In this document: positions 32,091-42,314 of the stretch, piece by piece
Position numbering within the stretch: position 1 is the stretch's first letter
How the letters are laid out: every line of letters begins with the position of its first letter
The notes under the pieces: model-generated
What the model saw: only the letters and a program-made list of their open reading frames with translations
The model's database searches: none
Told to the model about the DNA's origin: nothing
Source of the DNA: Trichosphaerium sp. ATCC 40318
Lineage: Eukaryota > Discosea > Flabellinia > Trichosidae
Assembly (NCBI GenBank): GCA_038496445.1
Contig: JALMLS010000232.1
Coordinates: 1 to 64,000, forward strand
Direction of reading: 5' to 3'
Length of the DNA: 64,000 nt
Program-made: the position numbers and the translations under genes

Positions 32091-35000
32091 TTACGTTTGA
32101 CATGCTGTCCAGTATAATAACCAAGACTTACTCAAGCCCTATTGTATTTATGAGAAAAAAAAACGACATACAAAAAATTGAGAAATAAAGACAACGTACT
32201 GTATCCATGAGTGTACTGTTCTGTTGTAAAGCAAGATTCCATGCCTGTTCTTTATCAGTGATTGCAAGGCCTGCAATATAAAAGCCCTGGAATGATTGAC
32301 TTCCAGGCTCAGAGAAGTTTTGAGCTCCAAAAACATTAAGTTCATACTGAAGCCATTGCTTCTGTAGGTACGCAAAAGAGACGCCTAAAACATTTTATTT
32401 ACGTCTTAAAGAATAGTTCATTACCTGTGATTGGTATGTATTGTATTCCATGAACATAAGCAGGTGCAATACCGAAATAAGTTGAATACTTGGCCTTCAA
32501 AAAAAAGATTTTAGAGGCTTTCTATGTGAAGACATTTGTACCGCTGCAGCTGTTTTTTGCCCAAGTATCGTAAGCGATTCAAAAGCTTGTGGATAAATAT
32601 CGTTCTGACCAGGTATCACATGGTAGTACCTATGATGACATAAAAAACCAAGAAAGGATAAGAAAAATGAGCAGCAAATACATGTTAGTTGCGTATGCTT
32701 CCATAGCTAATAGCACAGAGCCAACCTCCTCCACGTGTGCATCACCCAATGCGTTGCCTAATACATGTTTAGTAAATAAAGTCACTCTCAAGAATGGTAT
32801 CTTGCGCACCCAGGCGGTTAATAGCATAGTAACTGTTGATAGCCTCAGAAGAAGATTCTTGTCCCTTTTACATAAATTATTGTCGACAGTTGTAAACACT
32901 AGTCTTACTTGTCCATCTCCAGTTGCCACGAGACCATGTGCATTCGAAAGCCACAACCACCAATCTTTGCTTCTAAATGGTGTAAAGTATGGATCTGAAC
33001 TAGCTAGATGAAAAAACAGCTGAGCAACACAAGAAATAATAAACTAAAAAAACGTACAAGGATTTGCGAAGTCGCGCATGAGGGCATATAAATAACTCTT
33101 CACTTTAGGATTAGATGATACCCATTGGCTCTGTTTCTCAAGAATAGAAGCAGCGTATATCCAGTAACCATAATGAAAGTGATGATCAGAATAGATGCCA
33201 TTACCGAAATCACCCAAAATCTAAACAAACTCGATTAAAAAAAAACTGTTTGTCGTGTTGCTTTCGTACTCCATTAGACCAAGGGCAACTACAATGATTT
33301 ATTAACACAGAAATACATTGAATTTTGAGATTCGTACCCAGGTAACTGCCATCCGTTATAGCTCATAATACCGCCGTATTGTGTATCATAAACAAGAGGA
33401 TTAAATCCATCTTGCATTGGTTCTGACATTTTTTCGTTGATAGAAGCTTGAACTTTAGATCTTAGTTGTTCTGCATACTGAGACAATCCTAGCTCTTCGC
33501 TTATCAATGCTAGTTGAGCACCATAACTTAATGTTTTTCCGTAATAATACGGATTCGAATAGTTAGAGTTTTGAATAGCAAAGTAAGTGACATCCGGTCT
33601 AAATATAATTAACAACTCTGTTAATTCAGTGAAACCGTACTTCAACTGAGACTTTATCTGGTCTTTTTGTGAACCGTTAGCCTTCCTATAATTTGTATCA
33701 ATAAGAGTAAGTCATGGAGCAAATGCTCTTCATTGCAAGGTAATGACATAGTTCACAAAAAACAAAATGATGTATCGTACGATAAGTCTAGGCTGCCAAA
33801 CCAAGATACATCAAGCGCTGTGATAGTCATTGTCCACTTTTTACCAACAACTCCTTTCATGGTGCCCAAATAACCTATCAGTAATAATAGTAAGCAACAA
33901 ACTAGACGAACTACACTAGATATTACCATCTTGTATACTAACTTGATTATCGTAGTCAGGATTACTTAATGAACTAATATGATGTTTTCCAGCCATATGG
34001 ATGAATGGGCCATCGCCCACCGTGTCCCAACTAAACGTATAAGAAAAAATAGAGAAAGAGTATTGACATACTTGTAGATTATATTAATGTTATCGCCGTC
34101 CACGTCAACGTCTAAGCCACCGCTTACAGGATAAGTATCCTTATAGTAAGCAAGGCGGTCATTTAAGCCTTGAGCTGCACGAACGACGAGCTGTTCTCCA
34201 GGAGCTACTTGAGCAAAACATCCTGCTGGTTTGTATGTTCCAGGAAGACAAGTCCATTTAACTGGTTTCGTTGTATAGAATACCCAATCTTTTACAAGTA
34301 AAGAACTTTTTTCTCTAGTGATATGTAGAGCATCAGTTACAATTGTATAATTCGCTGAAGGCGGATAAGATGTCCCATTAACTATAAATTGTGAGTACTC
34401 CCGGCGATAATACACTTGGTTTGCATTGGTAAATCATGTCAGAGCATATAGTACAAAGGAACCTACTGGTTCCTTTCTTTTTACACAGAAACCACTGTAT
34501 TTACCTGACGTTATTGGAGCATTTCCTGGGTTGGGTGCATCACTAATTACGTTTGGGATTAAGCAATCAATACCATTGTACACCTACTATAACGTATTAC
34601 TATCAGCAGTGAATAAGGTTGTCTACCATCGTTACAAAAGGTGATCCTCTCACTACAAAAAACTGTTAAAACTGTAGTAGTAATTGCTTCTATGTACCTA
34701 TCGGAGCCTCCATGTATGAGTCTTGGCTCAACTACAGATTGATGGTAGTAAGAATACGAGCGTAATATTAATAATAAACATGGAAAACCTACCTCCCATC
34801 GCATTGTCATGGATAAGTGATCATAAGACATTACTTTTCTGCTTATCGCTGTGGTCGGCCAAGTGCCGAGGCTTGCTGTTTGTTGAAAGCTCACTACAGA
34901 CCACGTGGTATCGTCATGGTAATACCACGAGCTTAAATAATCCTTACTCACTTGAGTTCTATCAGCAACCTTCAAACCAGAAAGTTAAAACCGCTACAGA

Positions 35001-35565
35001 GCGAAAGATAAAGAAACAAGAAAAAAAATAAACTCAAGAGTTGTGTACAATGTAATCCATAAACATGCCAAAAGTGTTATCGAAATGTAAATAATAAGGT
35101 GACTGGTAAGTAGGAGATAAGCGCCCGTAAGTTTGTCCTGGTTTAGGAAAAGTACAATCATCGTTTGAAGGACCTAAAAGAAGTTACAAAACGTCAAATG
35201 TATTACGAAATTTCTCATACCTTTAACAGGCTCTCCTAAACTTGACAGAGACCACCACGACGTAGTAGGATATGGTCCCGGAGGTCCCCAGTAATCTACA
35301 TACTTTTTTAACAAAGGAAGCCTATAAACACTATAAAAGAGCACCGTACCTTCAACAAACGCTACTTTTTCTTGTTTTACCGTCTCAAAAAGACCTTGAG
35401 GATTTTCGGTGGATAAAGGAGAGAAGAACGAGGATTTTGCTTCCACACGTGATACTAAGTACGTAAATCACGTGTCAAAAATTATATGAGGCTTCTTTTA
35501 TGTAAACAACCTTGTATTGACGAAAGAAGCACTAAAACAAACGTCACGACCAAGTTAGTGCGCAT
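32091..35565 (-). CDS. Glycoside hydrolase family 81, endo-1,3-beta-glucanase
   Basis: GH81 enzymes cut beta-1,3-glucan, the main wall polymer of fungi. About fourteen exons. The first encodes a signal peptide (MRTNLVVTFVLVLLSSIQ). Recognisable blocks: an N-terminal beta-sandwich with YDHLSMTMRW, then GKTLSYGAQLALISEELG, LVYDTQYGGIMS, DFGNGIYSDHHFHYGYWIYA, FRSKDWWLWLSNAHGLVATGDG, and the acidic active-site segment QESSSEAINSYYAI, in which the Glu residues are the expected catalytic candidates. The C-terminus GLSKSWLLYWTACQT resembles the usual family end. Expected size is about 700-800 residues, consistent with the span. With the nearby GH3 gene it could serve digestion of fungal prey walls or remodelling of the cell's own cyst wall. 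Individual exon joints are approximate. Confidence 0.93.
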
Positions 35566-35816
35566 GGCGAAGAGTTTTCCTTGTGACTGTTTTTAATTGG
35601 CTCTAGGAGTGAGCTAAAGATCGATTTTAAGTAGCTTACTTTGCAAGACTTGGACAATACGCGCATTCACTTGGCTACAAACAGGCTGTGGTCCATTTCT
35701 TGCACTAGACGGTGAACTTGCGCTTATAAAATCATACATAGGTCCATACGGTAACGTTACATTAAAATTGTAATAATAAGGTTAACGAATATAGCCAATA
35801 GAACTAATGTCGCTTT

Positions 35817-36166
35817 GGAAGAGGTTTAAGCCAACATTTAAAGGCGGCCAAACATCGGACGATGTAATTTCTGCTCCTTTTGACGTTGAACATAACGAAC
35901 ACGTTGAGTACAGCAAAGAAGATGGATATACCGTGAGTACCTTTTGGTTATCTTGATTATAAAATTTATTACTGATGATTTAGGGTATACCGGCTGAGTG
36001 GCTCGCTAAACTTAATGCTCCTGGCGTTGTTATTGCATGCTATGATGAAGGTACACCAACTATACGAAAGATTTATGAGTCATCTCTAACAAATGGGATG
36101 ACTAATCTTTTTGTTAGAACCAAACGAAATGTCTTGTTTTTAAGTACTGCTCTGATTGTTCATTAA
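35817..36166 (+). CDS. Small CRIB/p21-binding-domain protein
   Basis: Two exons joined across a short intron (GTGAGT donor after DGYT) give about 100 residues. The sequence ISAPFDVEHNEHVEYSKEDGYTGIPAEWLAKL matches the CRIB/PBD pattern ISxPxxFxHxxHV followed by GxxGxPxEWxxxL, used to bind GTP-loaded Rac/Cdc42. A short C-terminal part ends in a hydrophobic stretch (NVLFLSTALIVH). There is no kinase domain, so it resembles a stand-alone effector or inhibitor such as small CRIB proteins. The 33-kb distance to the atypical Rho gene gives no evidence of a direct pair. The last 27 bases overlap the 3' end of a possible gene on the other strand. Confidence 0.78.
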
Positions 36167-36298
36167 AAACATCACGGAAAAACCTACAATTACTAAAGGA
36201 ATAAATAAAACAGTCATTCCCCTATGAACATAACTTAGAGCACTATATTCAATACTGTATGTATGAACAAACCTTACAATGTTATTGGTAGAATACAT
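36140..36298 (-). CDS. Possible small single-span membrane protein
   Basis: An intron-free frame of 52 residues from an ATG at 36298: a polar N-terminal half (MYSTNNIVRFVHTYSIEY) and one transmembrane segment (MTVLFIPLVIVGFSVMFLM) followed by a short polar end. The layout resembles small subunits of mitochondrial inner-membrane complexes, but I cannot name it. It overlaps the 3' end of the CRIB gene on the opposite strand by 27 bases. Without homology it remains tentative. Confidence 0.3.
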   Translation of the reverse strand: MYSTNNIVRFVHTYSIEYSALSYVHRGMTVLFIPLVIVGFSVMFLMNNQSST

Positions 36299-37033
36299 AC
36301 GAGTTAAGAAAAAATTAAGACGCAACAACGATCAACTTCAAATCTCGTGTTGTGAAAAATTACAGAAAAAAATAAGAATCATCGTAATATTTATGTCAAA
36401 ATCTTACAATGAACAATTTCTGCCTTGCTAAAACATATTAGCCCTCATCTCTTGTACGCAAGACTTTTTGATGCAAACATACAGTGTTTACAAATCGAGT
36501 GTTGAAACGGCAACCAAAGAACTCTACATTAAACTATCTACTCCAAAATAAATTTGTATTGAATACCAAGTCTGCTTGATTGATGGTATAAGCTGTTACA
36601 TTGGAGCCTTAATTTACATTATTTGGCATGTTGCCTAGGCAATAAAGCACTTTTGAGAATACCGACATCTTGGTGCACGCGACTTCCTTTGTGTAGTTAA
36701 GTCGTTTCCCCAAAATTTGCTTATTAAACTAATTTCTTAAACCAGTGACAACGAAAGCACTATGATTATAACAGTTAGAAGGCGTAGACGCTACGTGGGC
36801 TTTGGAACATTGTTGTCTGTACGTAAACTCATCAATAATTGTAGTGTAACGCTCTCTACGCCTTTAAAGACCATAACGTCGTTCTTATATGTAATTAGAG
36901 TAGTTTTAACGCTAACACACTTAAAAGGGATGTATCTGCTTTGGAGTTAGTTGGATATGGTTTGGTGATAAAAACTCGTATGTGGTAGCTTGCACAGAAC
37001 TCGTAAAACTCAACACTAATTTTACAAAAGGAT
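36299..37033. other. Intergenic region, no gene seen
   Basis: About 730 bases of AT-rich sequence. The plus-strand frame at 36762-36950 starts with a run of arginines and has no domain or splice support. Upstream exons of the next gene may lie here. Confidence 0.35.
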
Positions 37034-37404
37034 GTACATTTTTTTTCTTCTGATGGGCTCAGGTACGATTATTCTACATCTACTACGAACCTTTTAGATA
37101 TTTATTCGAATACCAGGTCTTGTTTTTATTCTTGCTGGTATTTCACAAATAATATGGATGTACAGAAATACTGGTAGTGGCAATGGCGTAACAGTAGTAA
37201 CACATCACCCAACTGTACGTATTTAAACAATATTTAAACAGCGTAATAAGGTTAACGACTAAAACCATACAGCACCAAGGATACAACGCAGTAGGCACCG
37301 GAGCATACTACCAATCAGGACCAATGCAACACGGCGGGTACCAACAACAGCAAGCTCCTCCCCCAGGAGCGTATGCTCAACAAGCAGTGGTTTATAGAAC
37401 CTAG
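37034..37404 (+). CDS. Small membrane protein with Gln/Pro-rich tail
   Basis: An exon from about 37093 encodes a transmembrane segment (GLVFILAGISQIIWMY) followed by GNGVTVVTHHPT. After an intron with donor GTACGT the last exon encodes HQGYNAVGTGAYYQSG and a tail rich in Gln, Pro and Tyr (QQQQAPPPGAYAQQ) ending VVYRT. The 5' part is unclear: an upstream ATG at about 37034 reads MYIFFLLMGS but its splice phase does not fit, so a different first exon may be used. The tail suggests a low-complexity cytoplasmic or luminal interaction region. Family not recognised. Confidence 0.5.
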
Positions 37405-37539
37405 CAACGTAACGGTTGAACTTAAAGATTAGCAAACAAAGTAATGCTCTTTGTTTTAACGTGGACGACAGTAATCTGTCATTTCGTTTTAATAAATAAC
37501 GTATGTACAAGTTTTGTCTATATCTCTCAAAGAGTTCTA

Positions 37540-38437
37540 TTACATCATAGTAGAACGTAATGTGTCAAGTCCACGCATCTCCCATTTTGCTTTATCAACA
37601 TCTTTAAACGAAAGTGTTAGAGTACTGTGCTATGTCGAGAAAAATAACATGTCGTAAAATCACGTTTTGTGGATAAACGTACTGTTACTTTTTCGCGGTG
37701 TAGCAATTTCACCTTGACCTTCTTCTGAAGAATCACTTTTGCTCCTTGAAACATCAACACAGTAACATAGTAGTATAACAACAGCTATAAACGACAATGA
37801 AGCACATCTGGAAGAAAATGTCAACAAAAAAAGTACACATTTTTACTGTTTTCTTACCCTAGAGTTCCTATTTTTAATAACAATAGCCACCATTCGCTTA
37901 GATATATTATTTTACGCCTGCCTAAATACTTTTGCGTACTTTTTGTCTATCGTGTCGAGTTTTTCAAGAGGTTCTTCTTTTGTAAACGTCAGATACGATA
38001 GGAATACCAGTACAGCTGCTGATAGAATGTACACATGCAAATACTACACGTTATTTACCAAAATGACGAATTGCGCTTTAATTTCTTAAAGCGATTTACA
38101 TACCACCATTAGAAGTACTCTAGCGACTACAGTATGACGCTTATAAAAGAACGGCAGCGAGAATTTTAGTTGAAGAAGCGCTAGCAGTAATGGCGCAAAG
38201 AATGGTAAAGCGAACCACCCAACTATATTAGAGGTGGTTTGGAACGCTATTAAGGCAATTAGATCAATAACCTAAGAAATAACTGCAAAAATATTGCAAC
38301 AGAACGTTTGCAACGTGTGAACTGCATCTATAAGCTAGCTAGGTACCTCTATACAAACCAACAAGACCAACACCACAAGAAGCAACATAACACAGCAGAA
38401 ATACCCCTAATACGGAAAGCCAGCCACAACCTTTCAT
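37540..38437 (-). CDS. Multi-pass membrane protein of unknown family
   Basis: Several short exons, starting MKGCGWLSVLGVFLLCYVAS. Hydrophobic segments: VLGVFLLCYVASCGVGLVGLY, VIDLIALIAFQTTSNIVGWFALPFFAPLLLALLQL, YILSAAVLVFLSYLTF and CASLSFIAVVILLCYCVDV, suggesting four or five spans. The C-terminal tail is polar with Ser/Glu (SRSKSDSSEEGQGEIATP) and ends in a charged segment before the stop. I do not recognise the family; polytopic tetraspan-like proteins are the nearest type. The last splice joint is uncertain because of phase. Confidence 0.5.
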
Positions 38438-38577
38438 GTGGAGTGTAAAATCGTTCACAAAAACTAGGAATTTGCCTCAATTTAGTCAACTTGACTTAAA
38501 TTTATCTCAAAACAGTTTTTTGTGGCCTGCGTCACCAAAAGAAGGCAACTTTCTCAATTATGGCATCGTATATTTAA

Positions 38578-38808
38578 GGATTTGACCTGAAATAACGCTA
38601 TTTTGTGGTAGCAAAAAGTCAGATTGTTCGAGAACGTTCGTGAACATAGGTAGCCTTAGGCAACTCTGCAAGCTATACTATTAGTGTATCCTTATGCAGC
38701 ACTTTACGTGAGCATAAGTGCAGAAAGTCACGTGTGCTACAAAGCGGGAGTGGCCTTTTAAAAGTAGGCTTAGTGTTAAAATAAAATAGCGCTATTTCAG
38801 GTCAAATC
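38578..38808. repeat. MITE-like element, copy B (231 bp)
   Basis: Same family as 23439-23671 but in opposite orientation. Ends are GATTTGACCTGAAATAACGC and the complement with two differences (AGCGCTATTTCAGGTCAAATC). Interior blocks match copy A in reverse complement with scattered substitutions, so the two insertions are not very recent. No coding capacity. Confidence 0.85.
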
Positions 38809-39029
38809 GTAGTTATTCACAATGAGGAATCACAGGTTTTGTAGAACGAGTATAGAACTTCTTCTTCTGACACTCTGAGATGATTAAGGTCCATTTCTAA
38901 CCCTTCCTTACAGTTACATTGTAGTTGAGATACAACAAGCTTTCAACAATACGAGATTTGTCATGAAGGTATATTCAAAATGCGTGTACCTTTGTTGGTT
39001 TTTTACAATACACGTGATGTTCATAGCAC
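38809..39029. other. Spacer between MITE and LRR pseudogene
   Basis: No gene seen. One CACGTG at about 39011, close to the 3' end of the LRR pseudogene. Confidence 0.35.
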
Positions 39030-40183
39030 TCAGTATTCTCGCAAAAACAGCATCTCAACTGTAAACCCTTTAACATGCAGGATTAAAACCTTGAATTGTT
39101 CAAAGGGGCAGAGCACATGTTGTATTTGTTCCAGTCGTTCTCTCTCATAAGTATAGTACAATCTAATATTAGGTAGCTTCTTATAGTTTTTTCTGACATA
39201 TTGGGAACTTTCCACAGCCGCTCTTTTGAGACCTTTCAGTTCTGATAATACACCCATTGTACAATTTGTTGCTAAAATATCAATTGTGTCAACACCCGCA
39301 AGAGTTTGAATACCTTCAACTGTCACAAGTCTACAATGGCTTAAACTGATTGTGTGAACTCCTGCCAACGCCCTGACACCTTTATCTGTTATATTCGTTT
39401 CACGAAGATCAATTGTATGCACGCCTGGCAATGCCGCAAACCCATCATCTGTCACTTGGCTACATTGTTTTAGACTTATTGCATGTACACCGGCTAATGC
39501 TTTGACACCTTTATCAGTGATTTTTGTGTTCCATAAACTAATAGTATGAACGCCAGCCAATGCTCCTCACACCTTCATCTGTTACTGAAGTACACGATAA
39601 ATCAATTGCATGACACCAGCAAGTGCTTTAACACCTTCATCAGTTACTAACGTCTTATACAAATTGATGGTTTGAACACCTGCCAATGCTATAATTCCCG
39701 TATCAAATACTCTTGTACAAGAAATATCAATGGTATGAACTCCTTTCAACTCCTTGACGCCAGCCAATGCTTTGACATCATCATCAGAAACCAAAGTATT
39801 GTTAAGATTAATTGTATGAACACCTGCAAGTAGCCTAATAGCCTGACCTTTAATTGCAAAGTTTGACAGTTCAATAGTGTGAAATCCAGCTAACACTTTA
39901 ATGCCCTCAGATGTTATATAGCTTGTAATATCCTTATGGCTTTTGCTTAATATTCCTTTTAAGGCAAATAGTTTTTGCTTTTAAGTAAGTACATTTTTCC
40001 ACGCTTACAACGTAATTTTATGCTCTCATACTACACCACCTTATTTAACAGCATCTTTTAAAGCCGATAAGCATGTGTGGAATGCTTACGTAATCTGGCT
40101 CTAGTTAACAATGACGTGAATTGGAGTATATGAACTATCACTTCAATAGGAATCTCGTCAAAAAAAGCCGTGTCGTTATTCAT
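39030..40183 (-). pseudogene. F-box/LRR pseudogene
   Basis: Reading from 40183: an ATG and intact F-box (FFDEIPIEVIVHILQFTSLLTRARL) run into a stop (near 40070), and the following ~100 bases need frame changes. From about 39960 an LRR array resumes (EGIKVLAGFHTIELS and further units). Near 39615 one base is missing (GGTGTCATGC where GGTGTTCATGC is expected). Near 39570 one extra base restores the frame, leaving a stop between the two. About 13 repeat units remain, and the C-terminal part (39030-39560) is open. Clearly derived from the same family as 3.5, 25 and 31 kb. Two independent lesions argue for a pseudogene rather than sequencing error, although the paired shifts could also be an assembly fault. 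Confidence 0.78.
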
Positions 40184-40739
40184 AGCGCTATGTATATTGT
40201 TTTAATGCGGTGAAGAGCAAATAGATAGTGTTGGCTAGATAATCTCCTTGTTAACGTGCTTTTCAAGAAGTCAACGGCAGTGTTTAGCAAACGCACAGTG
40301 CGTTTTGTATGAGGGTTTAACTCGCCTAAAACAAAACACTATCCACTGTAGCACCGCTTCTTTAGTTAGCCTAAACACTGTAAAGTTTGGTGGAATCCCC
40401 AACTATTGACGTTGGTACACGCGTGAGAATTGAGTACCTTATGAGAAAACTTGAGATATCTACAATATCTAGATAATCTAGATAATTTCGCCAAAACTAG
40501 ATATTTCAGATATCTAAACATCTCTTTGGAGTGCGCAATGGCGTGAGACTGGAAGAGTTGCTATTTACACGTGTAACAGAATAGAAATACTTGTAGAATG
40601 AAAATAAACTCATTTAACACGTTTGTTTTTTCGAAACACGTGATTGAAGCACGTGACAAGAATACGTTTTGAAATTCGAACCGAAAACCTCACAAAATTT
40701 TATTTGTTTCAGTACAACGTTTGGTCACTGGGCTTTGGT
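40184..40739. other. Intergenic region with a fold-back
   Basis: No gene seen. Holds three CACGTG sites (about 40569, 40637, 40649) and an imperfect inverted repeat at 40454-40515 (see that entry). Confidence 0.45.
40454..40515. repeat. Imperfect palindrome built on GATATCT
   Basis: Left arm AGATATCTACAATATCTAG (40454-40472) pairs with right arm CTAGATATTTCAGATATCT (40497-40515); 17 of 19 positions are complementary. Between them is another TCTAGATAA stretch. Could be a regulatory palindrome or the remnant of a small fold-back element. Confidence 0.6.
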
Positions 40740-41260
40740 TTATTCATCTTTTGATTCGCCAAGTATCATAAAAACAGAAGTAGCAACGCCCACAATCGCC
40801 CATATGATTTGCATAGATAATGAGAATTTTGCAGCCACTTGAAAAGCATTGCTTGCGTTAAGTGTACCAAGATCTACGCTATTTGCCCACAACGCTGCCG
40901 CCCCGAAAACAAAAAAGCTCACAACGATAAGAGATCCAACCCACTACAAAAGGTGACATGTAAGCCCAGAAGCAGTGTAATTGTTCAGCGTACTATAGCA
41001 ACAAAAATCTTGCTTTTTAAAGCCGAAATCACGCCAACAGCAATACCAGCTGCGCCAACTACTACACCCGCTAGAGCCCCAAATAACGCGTATCCTGTCT
41101 GTAGATCAGAGGTGACGCCATCAACGCATCCACCAAGTCTCTCTCTAGTACACAGTAACTCATCAAAGCGGAAAGCGAGGCGTTTGGTGTCAAACAATTT
41201 GAAAAAAACAAAAAACCGCTTCTCGCGGTTCTTTAACTGGAAATCGTACGTACACAGCAC
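40740..41260 (-). CDS. Small polytopic membrane protein
   Basis: Two exons fit in frame: ELLCTRERLGGCVDGVTSDLQTGYALFGALAGVVVGAAGIAVGVISALKSKIFVAI, then after a GTACGC intron WVGSLIVVSFFVFGAAALWANS and an end with a third span (SLSMQIIWAIVGVATSVFMILG) and the charged tail ESKDE. The Gly/Ala/Val-rich span and the Cys pair before it suggest an extracellular loop and three to four spans, like claudin- or tetraspan-type proteins, but no family signature is visible. The 5' end is uncertain: the frame is open to 41260 without a good ATG, so a first exon may lie upstream. A hairpin (AACCGC/GCGGTT) lies at about 41213-41229. Confidence 0.5.
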
Positions 41261-41453
41261 ATAATCCGCTCTTTATTGCTGATTCTATTCCTAATATAAG
41301 CAAACTGACAACCTACACATATACTTCATTAGAGATGAGCTCAGATTACGCTACACGCGTAGATGAGTCGAAAATGATCTTTTTTTTTCAGCTCCCACGT
41401 GCGCTAGTTAAAGAAGTTTTTTATTGTACGTACCACCAATACGCTGGATCCAA

Positions 41454-41710
41454 TTATGATACCGAGTTGAAACATCCCCATACTGCGAACCCAGAATACT
41501 TGATAAAAAACTTAGAGGTAGCAAAGTTATCTGCTCCCTTTAAGTCAAACGTTGGTAATAAGTTGTCCTTCGCGTATAGACCGCGGTAGTGATATTTAAG
41601 CTCTCTAGTTGTTGTAGCGATCAACAGCTTAGGGTACTTGCGGTAAAGTCTTGAGGTTCTGCGCTCAGTACTTTCTAATTTGTTCAACAAAGTAGTTCAA
41701 AAACCAGACA
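41454..41710 (-). CDS. Small protein with one membrane segment, possibly mitochondrial
   Basis: A seven-base first exon (ATG TCT G) and an intron of only 30 bases join to a second exon, giving about 74 residues: MSESTERRTSRLYRKYPKLL, then LKYHYRGLYAKDNLLPTFDLKG and a hydrophobic stretch (KFFIKYSGFAVWGCFNSVS). The basic, Tyr/Arg-rich N-terminal half and short anchor resemble small respiratory-chain accessory subunits; this is only a resemblance. An open frame on the other strand (41335-41589) covers the same bases and is judged a shadow because this strand gives a sensible start and splice. Confidence 0.4.
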
Positions 41711-42028
41711 TCCTGCTAGCAGTATCAATGATGGCGACAAACACGCTACAAGAATGTTGGCCCCGAGACTGTTTTATTGAATAACAACATAAACAGCTTC
41801 AATAAAATAGCTACGGTATAAGAACCCTTATTGAAGCGTTATCGATAGCTTGAGTCTAATCCACCAAAAACAGGTACTCATAAAATTAGGGGTTGTTTTT
41901 GGCGTTAGATTTCAAAAAAAAATTCGTTCCCCAAAATGGTCTACCGAAAAAACCTAATTTGGATTATTCAGTCAGCTTTTTAAGACCACTGTTAACATGT
42001 CTCGTTTTCTTATATTTAGCCATAAACG
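41711..42028. other. Intergenic region, no gene seen
   Basis: About 320 bases of AT-rich sequence with no supported feature. Confidence 0.35.
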
Positions 42029-42314
42029 ATGTCCACATCGTCTCTATTGTTGTTGTTGTTAGTAGTTTACGTTATATGTTGTTTTGCTCGACACCATCTT
42101 GAGGTTGACTCTCGGTAGTGGCTGCTTTGCTGTTAAATGGTCTCTTCACAAGATCGAGAACTACTGGGTTGCTATGTACTACAGAGGGAATGCACACTTC
42201 AGCCATTTTACCAAAGGAATACTAACAAAACCAAGTTCTGGATCATATTACTGGGTTGATGACGAATATGTTACTTACTTGTTGGTACTACTAAAGTTAG
42301 TTTTGCTTATGTAG
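42029..42314 (+). CDS. Possible small secreted protein
   Basis: An ATG at 42029 opens a signal-peptide-like start (MSTSSLLLLLLVVYVICCFA). A second exon with aromatic residues (IENYWVAMYYRGNAHFSHFTKG, GSYYWVDDEYVTYLL) runs to a stop at 42312-42314. The required donor would be GTTGAC after HHLE, which is not the common donor in this window, so the joint is doubtful. No homology seen. Confidence 0.28.

Noticed and set aside
32589-33011. 140-residue plus-strand frame inside GH81
   Set aside because: Lies opposite the GH81 catalytic exons (FRSKDWWLWLSNAHG, QESSSEA), which are the true coding strand.
36762-36950. Arg-rich 62-residue frame
   Set aside because: No start context, family or splice partner; the run of arginines comes from a simple-sequence stretch.
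41213-41229. Hairpin AACCGC/GCGGTT with T-run as bacterial terminator
   Set aside because: The gene is eukaryotic with introns, so a rho-independent terminator is not expected; probably chance.
41335-41589. 84-residue plus-strand frame
   Set aside because: Opposite a minus-strand frame with a good ATG, a short intron and a membrane segment; the minus strand was preferred.
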